Shown here: positions 56,675 through 64,000 of the stretch, one piece after another
Layout of the letters: each line of letters begins with the position of its first letter
How positions within the stretch are numbered: the stretch's first letter is position 1
Assembly: GCF_027887165.1 (NCBI RefSeq)
Contig: NC_077227.1
Coordinates: 84,156,930 to 84,220,929, forward strand
DNA from: Monodelphis domestica
Lineage: Eukaryota > Chordata > Mammalia > Didelphimorphia > Didelphidae
Reading direction: 5' to 3'
DNA: 64,000 nucleotides
Notes under the pieces: model-generated
The model's database searches: none
Seen by the model: the letters and a program-made list of their open reading frames with translations, nothing else
What the model was told of the DNA's origin: nothing
Made by a program: the position numbers and the translations under genes

Positions 56675-56985
56675 CTGGACTTAGTTCAGCTCAGAAGCTA
56701 AACTGGAGGGTCTCTCTGAACACTAGAGTTTTGCTTGAAAAGATCTTGTGGTGAGTGATTAAAGACTGACTTGTCTTTCTTAAGATTTAAGGCCTAGACT
56801 GGCCTAGGCTTTTTCTTACTATTCCCTCTTACTCGGTTTCTCTCCCTTTCCTTAATTCCTTATTTGTATTAATTAAAATCTCAATAAAACCCAGCTGACT
56901 TGGGTATTTCATATTTGGGAATTTTTCCCATGGCGACCACTTTATTTTTTAATATAAAATCAAGACACTAAAAATTATCTTTACA
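56025..56985 (+). mobile_element. Solo LTR of an endogenous retrovirus, type 1
   Basis: The segment has LTR-like organisation: a TG start (56050, or 56025 counting a 25-bp duplicated copy), U3-like sequence, 'ctctttaaaaggaggtcaga' as a TATA-like core (56512), a CT microsatellite (56604-56672), a possible splice-donor-like 'gtggtgagtgattaaag' (56748), polyadenylation signal 'aataaaa' (56884) and a CA end near 56985. I recognise it as a marsupial retroviral LTR type. No internal retroviral genes flank it, so it is probably solo. No target-site duplication is obvious. Confidence 0.7.
56604..56672 (+). repeat. (CT)n microsatellite inside the LTR
   Basis: 69 bp of pure CT, lying between LTR sequence 'gttgctgggtcaat' and 'ggctggacttagttcagctc'. 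Confidence 0.97.
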
Positions 56986-57104
56986 GTTTTGGCAATTCAA
57001 ACTCTTGAAACCATATTTTCACAGTCACAGTTTAAGGCAACCACTCTTTTGTATGTAACAGAGGTCATCTGTGAGATCATCAAGTCCACACCTATCCCTA
57101 TTAA

Positions 57105-57224
57105 TCCATCAAAATTCAAGAAATATCTACCTTATGCTAAGCACTATGCTAAGTTTGGGTCATACAAAAAGAGGCAAAAGACAGTCCCTGCCCTGAAGGA
57201 ACTTACAGTCTAAAGAGGGAGAAA

Positions 57225-57257
<33 letters not shown>

Positions 57258-57330
57258 GCATTATATATATATCATGCTATATACAGGATAAATAGGAAAT
57301 AATTAGAAGAGTGGAAACAAGGAAACTGAG
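57105..57330 (-). repeat. L2 3' region, antisense, with an AT run
   Basis: 'tgctaagcactatgctaagt', 'agtccctgccctgaaggaac' and a TA run at 57228-57253. This lies between the two LTRs. 56986-57104 is unassigned. Confidence 0.65.
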
Positions 57331-57376
57331 GCCCAATTTCAGCTTACAGAGAAGTAGAAGAAAGGAAATTGAAGCC

Positions 57377-58155
57377 TGTGAAAATTAAATTAATTCCCCT
57401 GCCCATTTTTAGATTTAATCACCCAAAGTGTAAATACCCTACTTAAAAGTTGAGTGGGTAGATCTGCCCATTTTTAGTTTTAATCACCAAATGTGTAAAC
57501 ATTCCATTCACACTTGAGTGGGGGAGGTCTGTGACCCATGTGTGCAATAGTGGGTGATGAATCAGAATTAAACTGACTGCCCCTGGGCAGTCCTAAAGCA
57601 AATCTTCAACTGTGATTGGTAGAGGTAAAATTAGGGGCAGGCACAGGAAGTGTCTTTAAAAGGGAGTTACAACTTCCCGAGTGCAGTTTTTACTTGGAGT
57701 TCTACTTAGAGTTGAACTTCCTGTGAGAGAAAGTTCTTCATTCTTTGGAGTTGAGAGTTGAGTTGAGAAGAATCTGCTGACTGGACCTGAGAACCTGTAT
57801 GTGGTGAGATGGTTCCTAAAAATCTCCCCTTTGAACTGACATGTGGTGAGTGAAAGAAGCTGACCCCTTTCCTGGATTTTCTGAAGAAACTAGCCTCAAA
57901 AGAGACCTATCCTCTTGAGAGAGGCTCTCTGTATCCCTAGGTCCTCAGCTACTAGGGCCAAGGCCTTTCCAGTTAAGGTCCAAACTCCTCTGCCTGTTTT
58001 TGAGTTGGGGTCAGAGTAAATTACTTAGTGTTTAGGCTAGATAGTTTACCCTATCCTCTTTCTGACTTTCTTACTTCACTCCTTCTATATTTTGTAAATA
58101 AATTGTAAATAAATCTCTTTGATATGATATGATATGATATATGATATGACACTAT
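57377..58155 (+). mobile_element. Solo LTR of an endogenous retrovirus, type 2
   Basis: Starts 'tgtgaaaattaaattaattc'. It has two tandem ~66-bp U3 copies (57400-57465, 57466-57531), the TATA-like 'gtgtctttaaaagggagtta' (57648), 'acatgtggtgagtgaaagaa' (57840), and the tail 'ttgtaaataaattgtaaata' carrying polyadenylation-like words (about 58090-58112). A GATAT pentamer run follows (58119-58148). It shares no extended similarity with the LTR at 56025, so the pair is not one provirus. The right end is approximate. Confidence 0.65.
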
Positions 58156-59035
58156 GGTAACTATTGGATGTAAAAACACTTGATGTATAATAAATCTCTG
58201 TCCAAATGAAAGGTGGCACTAAGATATATTAAATTAATTGCTTAGGATTTAACTGGATGCTGAATTAAGAACATATAAAAATATTACAAAACAGAAAAAA
58301 GTAGAAAGGGCAGAGGAATGGAATGATAAATTCAAGGTGAAAAAGATCACTGTCTTATGATCAGGTAACCAGTTTGTAGGACAAGGAGAAAAGTAGAAAA
58401 TCAATAAAGTCGAATTAAAAATTAACGTGGGTCTGTTTGGACAACTGCAATCTTTGAATCAGTCAATACCAGGAGTAAGTAGGAGGTAGCTGTGCCACTA
58501 ACCTGATTTGAGAAAGTCTGCTAGCCCATCACTTGAGATGCTGCCCAGATAAATAGAACTGAGAAAGGTCCATTAGGATCCTGAGTAAAGGTATTGGTGG
58601 GATCTGACTCAGAAAACACTTGCATATCTTAAGGTCTATAGAAGAAGGTTTTTGCTCAAATTAGTGTTGGGGAGAGGTGCCTGGGAAGAAAAAGGGTGAG
58701 TGATATATAACCAGAGAGAGAGCAAGGGTCAAGTTTTGGGAGCAACTTTCATTCTACCTTTTTCTATCTTGTAGTCAAGTCAAATTGCTACTGGAAGTAT
58801 CTTTCTTCTCTCCTTTTTCTTCCTCTCATCTCTCTTCATAATCTCCCCACTCTGCAAAACTCAATATGATGGGCAGACACGAATGATTAATCAAGGAAGA
58901 GAAGATCAATATTGGAACATCTGTATGTTGTAGAAATTAGTACTCAGATATTCCCATTATTTTTCTCACCTTATTTGGGGTGAAAATAGGAGTCAAGAAA
59001 GTATGTGGGTAGGCTATGTATAAATTTATTACTTT
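58156..59035. other. Unique sequence
   Basis: No repeat recognised; some old LTR or LINE remnants cannot be excluded. Confidence 0.4.
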
Positions 59036-59039
59036 TATA

Positions 59040-59215
59040 ACTAGGTGGTGAAGTGGATAGCTTGCCAGGCCTGGAGTCAGGAAGATTCCTCTTCCTGAGT
59101 TCAAATCCAGCCTTAGAACCCCTGGGCAAGTTACTTAACTCTATTCGCCTCATCTGCAAAATGAACCAGAGAAGGAAAATGGCAAACCACTCCAGTATCT
59201 TTGCAAAGAAAACCC
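59040..59215 (+). mobile_element. MAR1-type SINE
   Basis: 'aactaggtggtgaagtggat', 'caggcctggagtcaggaaga', 'gaaaatggcaaaccactcca' and a truncated tail. Confidence 0.85.
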
Positions 59216-59800
59216 TTTAATGTTTAATGAATGAGTTAATGAAAGTCATAATTGTAGAAGGTGCCAGAGGTATAGATTTGAAGATTCTCTAATTCCTGGT
59301 TCCAGAACTCCAGGTTCTCTGACTTCAGATCCCACTGTTATTATCCATTCTACCAGGGTGATCAGAACCCTTTCTCTAGCTTGATATATATAAAAATGTT
59401 TAGAATCAGTAATAGAAGGAGGTGTGGTAGTAGAAAGAGAAGCTGGAGTTAGAATCTTGACTCCTGCAACCTTGGGAAAATCACTTCCTCTGCCATTTTC
59501 CTCATCTGTCAAGTAGAGGAATTAGACTAGATGATCTCTAAAGTCTCTTTGTGCTCCAAATCCTACCTATGTGTTCCTCTGTTCCATACTTCATCTCTAG
59601 CATCTCCCTGAGGGGTTGGATTTCACACATCTTCCAACCAAGCCGATGTCTCTAACCGAAGCTTCCTTAAATAGCAAGGCTAGTGGAAACCAAAGAATAA
59701 TTCACAAAAATAGCAATTCACATTTATATAATGCTTTAAGATTTATAGAGTATGTTTCCCCTAAAACAACCTTGTGAGGTAGGCAAGCTGAATCTTTAAA
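59216..59800 (+). repeat. MIR and MIR3 fragments with gaps
   Basis: 59420-59560 is a sense MIR ('tgggaaaatcacttcctctg', 'tagactagatgatctctaaa'). 59695-59800 is MIR3-like ('tagcaattcacatttatata'). Confidence 0.6.
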
Positions 59801-60489
59801 GTGACTAAATGGAAAGATATTTCTTCCATTTAATAATGATTCTTGGTGTCCCCTTCCTGAGACTTTGACTGATTCATTCTGCCCCAGTTGGTACCCTACC
59901 AGGCAGCTTAAAGGTTAACATCAAGCTTCCATCATCACTACATTCAATACATGGGGAAAAGGCTGCCAACACAAATGTTTCCACTACCAGTAGAATTGAA
60001 GGCCTTTTTCACAGCCAGCTGAAACTTTAGAAATGTTTACTGTTAAAATGTGGAAGAAAGGCAAGACTATAATTTGACTAAACACTTCAAGAATATAAAA
60101 GGGTTTTAATAATCTTTGACTTTTCTATACTGCTTTAAGGTTTCCAATGAGGTTTCTCATAAACCATCTTACTTTGGGCTTCACAGTTGCACCATGGAAG
60201 CTGTAAGATTAAAATTAATATCCAATAACTCCAAGTATTATATTTTATAAGATTTATTAATAATTATTTGAAGTAGAAAAATATAAGGACAAAAGTAAAA
60301 ATTCAAGCAAAGAAAGGTTTTACCAGCTGTGTTCATGGGAAAAGAGAGGGACAGGGCTATACAAAACTTTATCATGAGGACATAACGTGAGAATGAAAGT
60401 GGGATGCTGGGATTTAGAGTCCTGGGGAGCAGCTTCTGATTACACAAAGCGAATTGATGCTTATTTTACAGATAAGGAAACTGAGGTCC
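59801..60489. other. Unique sequence
   Basis: 60450-60490 is a MIR scrap ('acagataaggaaactgaggt'). Otherwise nothing recognised. Confidence 0.4.
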
Positions 60490-60884
60490 AGAGTCCAAAT
60501 AACAATTAATCAATAAGCAAATATTTCATGAATTCCTTGTATGGTACAGACTGGTTCATGCTCTCAGAGATTTTACATTTTCAGGTCACATATGTATATA
60601 TGTAAACACATAAAGAATAACTACAAGGTAGTTTAGGAAGGAAAGACACTAGTAAAAGGAAGGATAAGGAAAAGTTTCATGAAGAGGGTGAACTTTGAGT
60701 TGAAATTTGGAAAATAAGTGAGGTGTTTTTTGAGGCAGAAAGAAGGTATTCAATGAAGGAGTGGGAGTACATTTCAGGTATGGTGGCCAGCTAAAATGAG
60801 GGCTTGGAGAGAGACACTAGTTTTGTGTTTGAGAAAAAGAGATATGAGCAATTTGGTTGGCGTTGTTGCGGAAACAGGAGGAAT
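60490..60884 (-). repeat. L2 3' region, antisense
   Basis: 'aataagcaaatatttcatga', 'aaggaaaagtttcatgaaga', 'gaactttgagttgaaatttg' and 'gtggccagctaaaatgaggg' follow the antisense L2 order. Confidence 0.65.
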
Positions 60885-61310
60885 GAATTAAAAACATTTT
60901 TTTCCATGTTTCCATATTTCATTTTCTTTCCTTCCCTTCTTCCCCCCCCTCGCAGATCCAATTAGCACTTCCACTGGGTTATACAAATGTTATCAATACT
61001 TATACCTATTTCCATATTATTCATTTTTTGCAATAGAGCACTCTTTTAAAACCAAAATCACCAAATCCCATGTCCATATAAAACAAATAAGTCATTTGTT
61101 TTTCTTCTTTGTTTCTACTCCCACAGTTCTTTCTCTCGATGTGGATAGCATTCTTTCTCATAAGTACCTTGGGATTGTCTTGTAGTAGCAAAGTCCATTA
61201 TATTGGATTGTTCCACAATGTTTCACTTTCTGTGTATAATGTTCTCTCAGTTCTGCTTACTTCACTCCGCATCAATTCCTGGAGGTTCTTCCAGTTCATA
61301 TAGAAAAAGG
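60885..61310 (-). mobile_element. 5'-truncated L1 3' end, minus strand, inside L2
   Basis: 3'UTR ('acttccactgggttatacaa'), 'ttctactcccacagttcttt' and 'gcattctttctcataagtac', then 'atcaattcctggaggttctt'. More diverged than the copy at 17546. L2-like sequence continues at 61311. Confidence 0.8.
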
Positions 61311-61374
61311 AGAGGAACGTATAAAGGGATGAGAGAGGCTAGGGAAAAGTTGTGAAGGTATTTAAACATCAAAA

Positions 61375-61640
61375 GAGGCAGCTGGAAGTGCCATGGATAG
61401 AACCCTGGACCTGGAGTCAGGAATATCTGAGTCCAAATTTGGTCTTAGATAGTTACTAGCTTTGTGATAGTAGGCAAGTCATTTAAACTCTATTTGTCTC
61501 AGTTTCCCTAAATGTAAAGTGGTAATAATAATAGCATCTATCTCATAGAGTTGCTATGAAGATCCAATGAGATAATATTTGTTAAAAGGCACTTAGCACA
61601 CTACTTGGTTTATAGTAGGTGCTATGTAAATGTTTATTCC
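61375..61640 (+). repeat. MIR/THER CORE-SINE, nearly complete
   Basis: 'ggcagctggaagtgccatgg', 'gacctggagtcaggaatatc', 'tagcatctatctcatagagt', 'gatccaatgagataatattt' and 'tttatagtaggtgctatgta' span the head, core and L2-like tail. Confidence 0.85.
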
Positions 61641-61674
61641 CTTCTCTCCATTCTCCTTTCTCCATAAATAGAGA

Positions 61675-62200
61675 AGTTTCCATTTTAACCTAGAATGAAC
61701 AGGAAGCCACTGGAGGTTATTGAATTGAGGAGTAATAGTCAAATCTGTACCCGGACAGATGTATGGAGAATGGAGAAATATTTGAGGCAGCAAGGCTACC
61801 TGCACTTTAATAGTTCAAGCAAAAGGTGATGGAGGACTAAAATGAAAAATGGTGGCCTTATGAATAATGAGAAGGGGCAGATATGAGACATACTGGGCAG
61901 ATGAAAATGATAAGATGTGCCAATTAATGAGATCTGTGGGGTATAGAGGAGTGAGAAATTAAGGATAATGCTGAAGTTGTTAATCTGGGAGACTGGAGAG
62001 ATGCTGGTACTTTAGACAGAATTAGGGAAACTCAGAAACAGGTGTAGGCTTCAGGGGATAGGTAATAAACTTTTATTGGACATGATGAATTTCAGATGAT
62101 TGTAGGAATCTACAATTTGGAATGTCAAATAGATGTGGGACTGGAGCTCAGGAGAGAGAGTAGGACTGGACATCTAGATCTGAGAATCATTAGCACAGAG
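61675..62200 (-). repeat. L2 3' region, antisense
   Basis: 'gaacaggaagccactggagg', 'gaattgaggagtaatagtca', 'ttattggacatgatgaattt' and 'gatctgagaatcattagcac' follow the deep part of antisense L2. Confidence 0.75.
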
Positions 62201-62204
62201 ATGT

Positions 62205-62560
62205 TCATCCTTCTTTAGCCACAGGATGATGTCTTGACTTGCTCATGAATTGGATTTAAGCAAGTCAGAGTTGCACAAAGTCATCAACCTTACCCTTTCT
62301 TCCAGAGTCATCCAAGGCTAGTGGAAAGACAAAAATCAGGATGACTAGTCATGGTTTGGGATGCAGTGAATACACTGGTGTCCCCAATGTCTGAACAAGC
62401 TGTAAGTGCTCCACCGTGTTCATATGCCTATTCCAAAAGGGGAAGTCTTTACATGCTTGGGGCACATAACTTCCTAACTCACCAACAGTTTGGTGGTCCA
62501 TTTGCTACCCTCAACCTAGTTTAGATGTGCTGAAGTATGTTGAAGTGAATATTCCTTTCT
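62205..62560 (+). repeat. Dispersed repeat family B, copy 3
   Basis: 'gatgtcttgacttgctcatg', 'cagagttgcacaaagtcatc', 'caggatgactagtcatggtt' and 'acaagctgtaagtgctccac' align with copies 1 and 2. Confidence 0.7.
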
Positions 62561-62574
62561 AGCATAGGTCAGAC

Positions 62575-62712
62575 TAGATGGTGGGCAAGTTGATTAGTCT
62601 CTTTTTGCTTCAGTTTCCTCATTTGTAAAAGGATGCCAACCACAGCATCTACCTCCTAAAGTCATTGTGAGGTTAAATGAGAAATATTTGTAAGTTGCCT
62701 TACAGATCTTAA
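62575..62712 (+). repeat. MIR fragment
   Basis: 'ttgcttcagtttcctcattt', 'tctacctcctaaagtcattg' and 'gaggttaaatgagaaatatt'. Confidence 0.7.
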
Positions 62713-62751
62713 AGATGCCTTACAGACCTAAAGACCTTAAAGATAAATGCT

Positions 62752-62891
62752 GGTTGCTGCTGCTGTCACCATCACCACCACCTCCACAACCATCACTACT
62801 ACCACTACCACTACTACCACCATCTCCACAATCTTCACCACTACCATTACTAGTACCACTTCACTTCTTCTACCACCACCATTACTACTAC
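62752..62891 (+). repeat. ACC/ACT trinucleotide-rich stretch
   Basis: Irregular CAC, ACC, ACT and CTC triplets, starting with a GCT run at about 62752. Much degenerated. Confidence 0.9.
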
Positions 62892-62956
62892 AAAAATGAT
62901 TCCATAAAAGGGAGGATGGAGTATTCAGACACTAAAATCTGTACATTTGTGTTTTT

Positions 62957-63149
62957 TTCCTTTAAAATATTATTTTATTAGGTAATTTTCAAACATTATT
63001 CATTAGAAACAAAGATCATTTTTTTCCTCCCGCCACCCTTCCCATAGCCAGCGTGTGATTCTTCTGGGTATGACATGTGTCCTTGATCTGAACCCATTTC
63101 CATGTTGTTGGTATTTGCATTAAGGTGTTCATTTAGAGTCTATCCTCAA
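62957..63149 (-). mobile_element. Short L1 3' tail with 15-bp duplication, minus strand
   Basis: 3'UTR text 'gtgtgattcttctgggtatg' and 'catgtgtccttgatctgaac'. Flanked by 'tacatttgtgttttt' at 62942-62956 and 63150-63164. Confidence 0.85.
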
Positions 63150-63164
63150 TACATTTGTGTTTTT

Positions 63165-63505
63165 AAGACACTTTAGTAAGTGGTGGAGCTAAAACTTAAT
63201 CCCTGGTCTTTTGTCCCTCAGTCCAGGGGATCTTCACTGCACTCTGACTCCTCTGTTTTCCAAGCCTTAAGGCCAGTTCTCTAGCTAAACAAGATATTTG
63301 AAAGACTCTTAGCACATAGTAGGTGCTATAAAAGTGTTTATTCCCTTCCCTTCCCCATTACATTACCTCTCATTGCCAAACAGAGAACTTTAAGTCCTTC
63401 CTCCAGTGAATACAATGATCACACTCTCTACCTCCAGTTTTCTTTTCTCCAGGCTAAAAATCCTCATTTCCAGTGCTAAGAGGCCCCCTCATCTACCATG
63501 GCATG
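63165..63505 (+). other. Unassigned sequence with an L2/MIR tail
   Basis: 63295-63350 is a tail fragment ('ttagcacatagtaggtgcta'). The rest shows nothing recognised. Confidence 0.45.
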
Positions 63506-63506
63506 A

Positions 63507-63510
<4 letters not shown>

Positions 63511-63548
<38 letters not shown>
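63511..63548 (+). repeat. (GT)19 microsatellite
   Basis: 38 bp of pure GT. Confidence 0.97.
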
Positions 63549-63550
<2 letters not shown>

Positions 63551-63895
63551 CCCTTCCCTCACCAGAGGTTAAAGGGAGAAGAGTTTTCTTCAGGAAATTG
63601 GAAATTCCTGTTCTGCATTTGCTCTCTGCTAGCAATATTGGCTAGCTCCTCCCAAGACTTAACTGGATCCCATTCTTACCAATGGAACCAGACAAGCTAT
63701 CTTGTGCCCTCAGCAAGGTTTGCAAATCATGCCTGCTATGCATATATTTTCACCAGAAGCTCTGAGCCGTTGCTGATTCACTTAAGGATGGGGACAGGGT
63801 TTGTACCCGTGATTTCACCAGTCTAGGGAACTTCCAGGTAAGGAATCTCCCTCCACAAATGCAGCCTGCCCCATGCCCCACTTTTCCCCAACTTA
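63549..63895. other. Unique sequence
   Basis: Part of a 117-codon plus-strand frame (63473-63826) that begins inside the GT repeat region. No supporting motif. Confidence 0.4.
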
Positions 63896-63899
63896 GTCT

Positions 63900-64000
63900 T
63901 AGAGAGTTCCTTAGAGCACAAAGAGAAGAAATTTGCTGCTTGTGGTCACACAGCGAAAATATGTCAAAGACTGGATTTGAACTCAGGTCCTCCTGACTTT
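63900..64000 (-). repeat. MIR or SINE fragment, antisense, cut by the window end
   Basis: 'gcttgtggtcacacagcgaa' and 'ggatttgaactcaggtcctc' are typical of this family in reverse. Confidence 0.65.

Noticed and set aside
56025..58155. The two LTRs as ends of one provirus
   Set aside because: Their sequences are unrelated, and the ~390 bp between them is an L2 fragment plus unassigned DNA with no retroviral genes. They are independent insertions.

Overview
The window is vertebrate nuclear DNA and almost certainly marsupial. It is AT-rich and CpG-poor, and interspersed repeats make up much of it. Two tRNA-derived SINE types recur: a SINE1-like type (head near GGGGCAGCTGGG, tail near CCAATACACAGTATTG) and a MAR1-like type (tail near GAGCTGGAGAAGGAAATGGC). 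They occur with one characteristic L1 3' end, MIR/THER CORE-SINEs, L2 fragments and two retroviral LTRs. I recognise this mixture from marsupials, but the species cannot be fixed from sequence alone. There are no bacterial features, RNA genes or CRISPR arrays.

The window holds very little gene content. One short segment, 45071-45208 (+), looks like a real internal coding exon: strong acceptor, strong donor, 138 bp, phase 1-1, one open frame, and 52% GC in an AT-rich setting. I could not assign it to a family. All eight copies of the youngest-looking L1 type lie on the minus strand. Intronic L1s are usually antisense to their host gene, so this fits the window lying inside long introns of a plus-strand gene. 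One processed pseudogene is recognised, RPL12 at 34441-34928 (+), with its start codon lost and several stops and frameshifts.

Layout: 1-7 kb is L2, MIR and SINE fragments with an L1 inserted in a MAR1 SINE. 7-11 kb is an old minus-strand L1 broken by a CT tract, an inverted pair of L1 fragments and a younger L1 with an 11-bp target-site duplication. 11-17 kb has two purine tracts and mostly unique sequence with a local GC rise near 15.9 kb. 17.5-18.6 kb is a 5'-truncated L1 with a perfect 18-bp duplication. 19-33 kb is dense MIR, SINE1 and L2 with several microsatellites, including a hexamer/nonamer array at 24.6-24.9 kb. 33-37 kb carries unique sequence, the RPL12 pseudogene and L2. 37-45 kb is SINEs, L1 tails and microsatellites. 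45-51 kb has the candidate exon, a probable Tc1/mariner relic, L1 and L2, and a composite core-plus-GAAA repeat. 51-64 kb has MIR, L2, two unrelated LTRs at 56.0-58.2 kb, more L1 tails and microsatellites.

Comparing the window with itself gave three dispersed families: a ~200-230 bp family (three copies), a ~300-480 bp family (three copies) and a ~200 bp transposon-like pair. Most of the longest open frames lie in simple repeats or transposons and are not genes.
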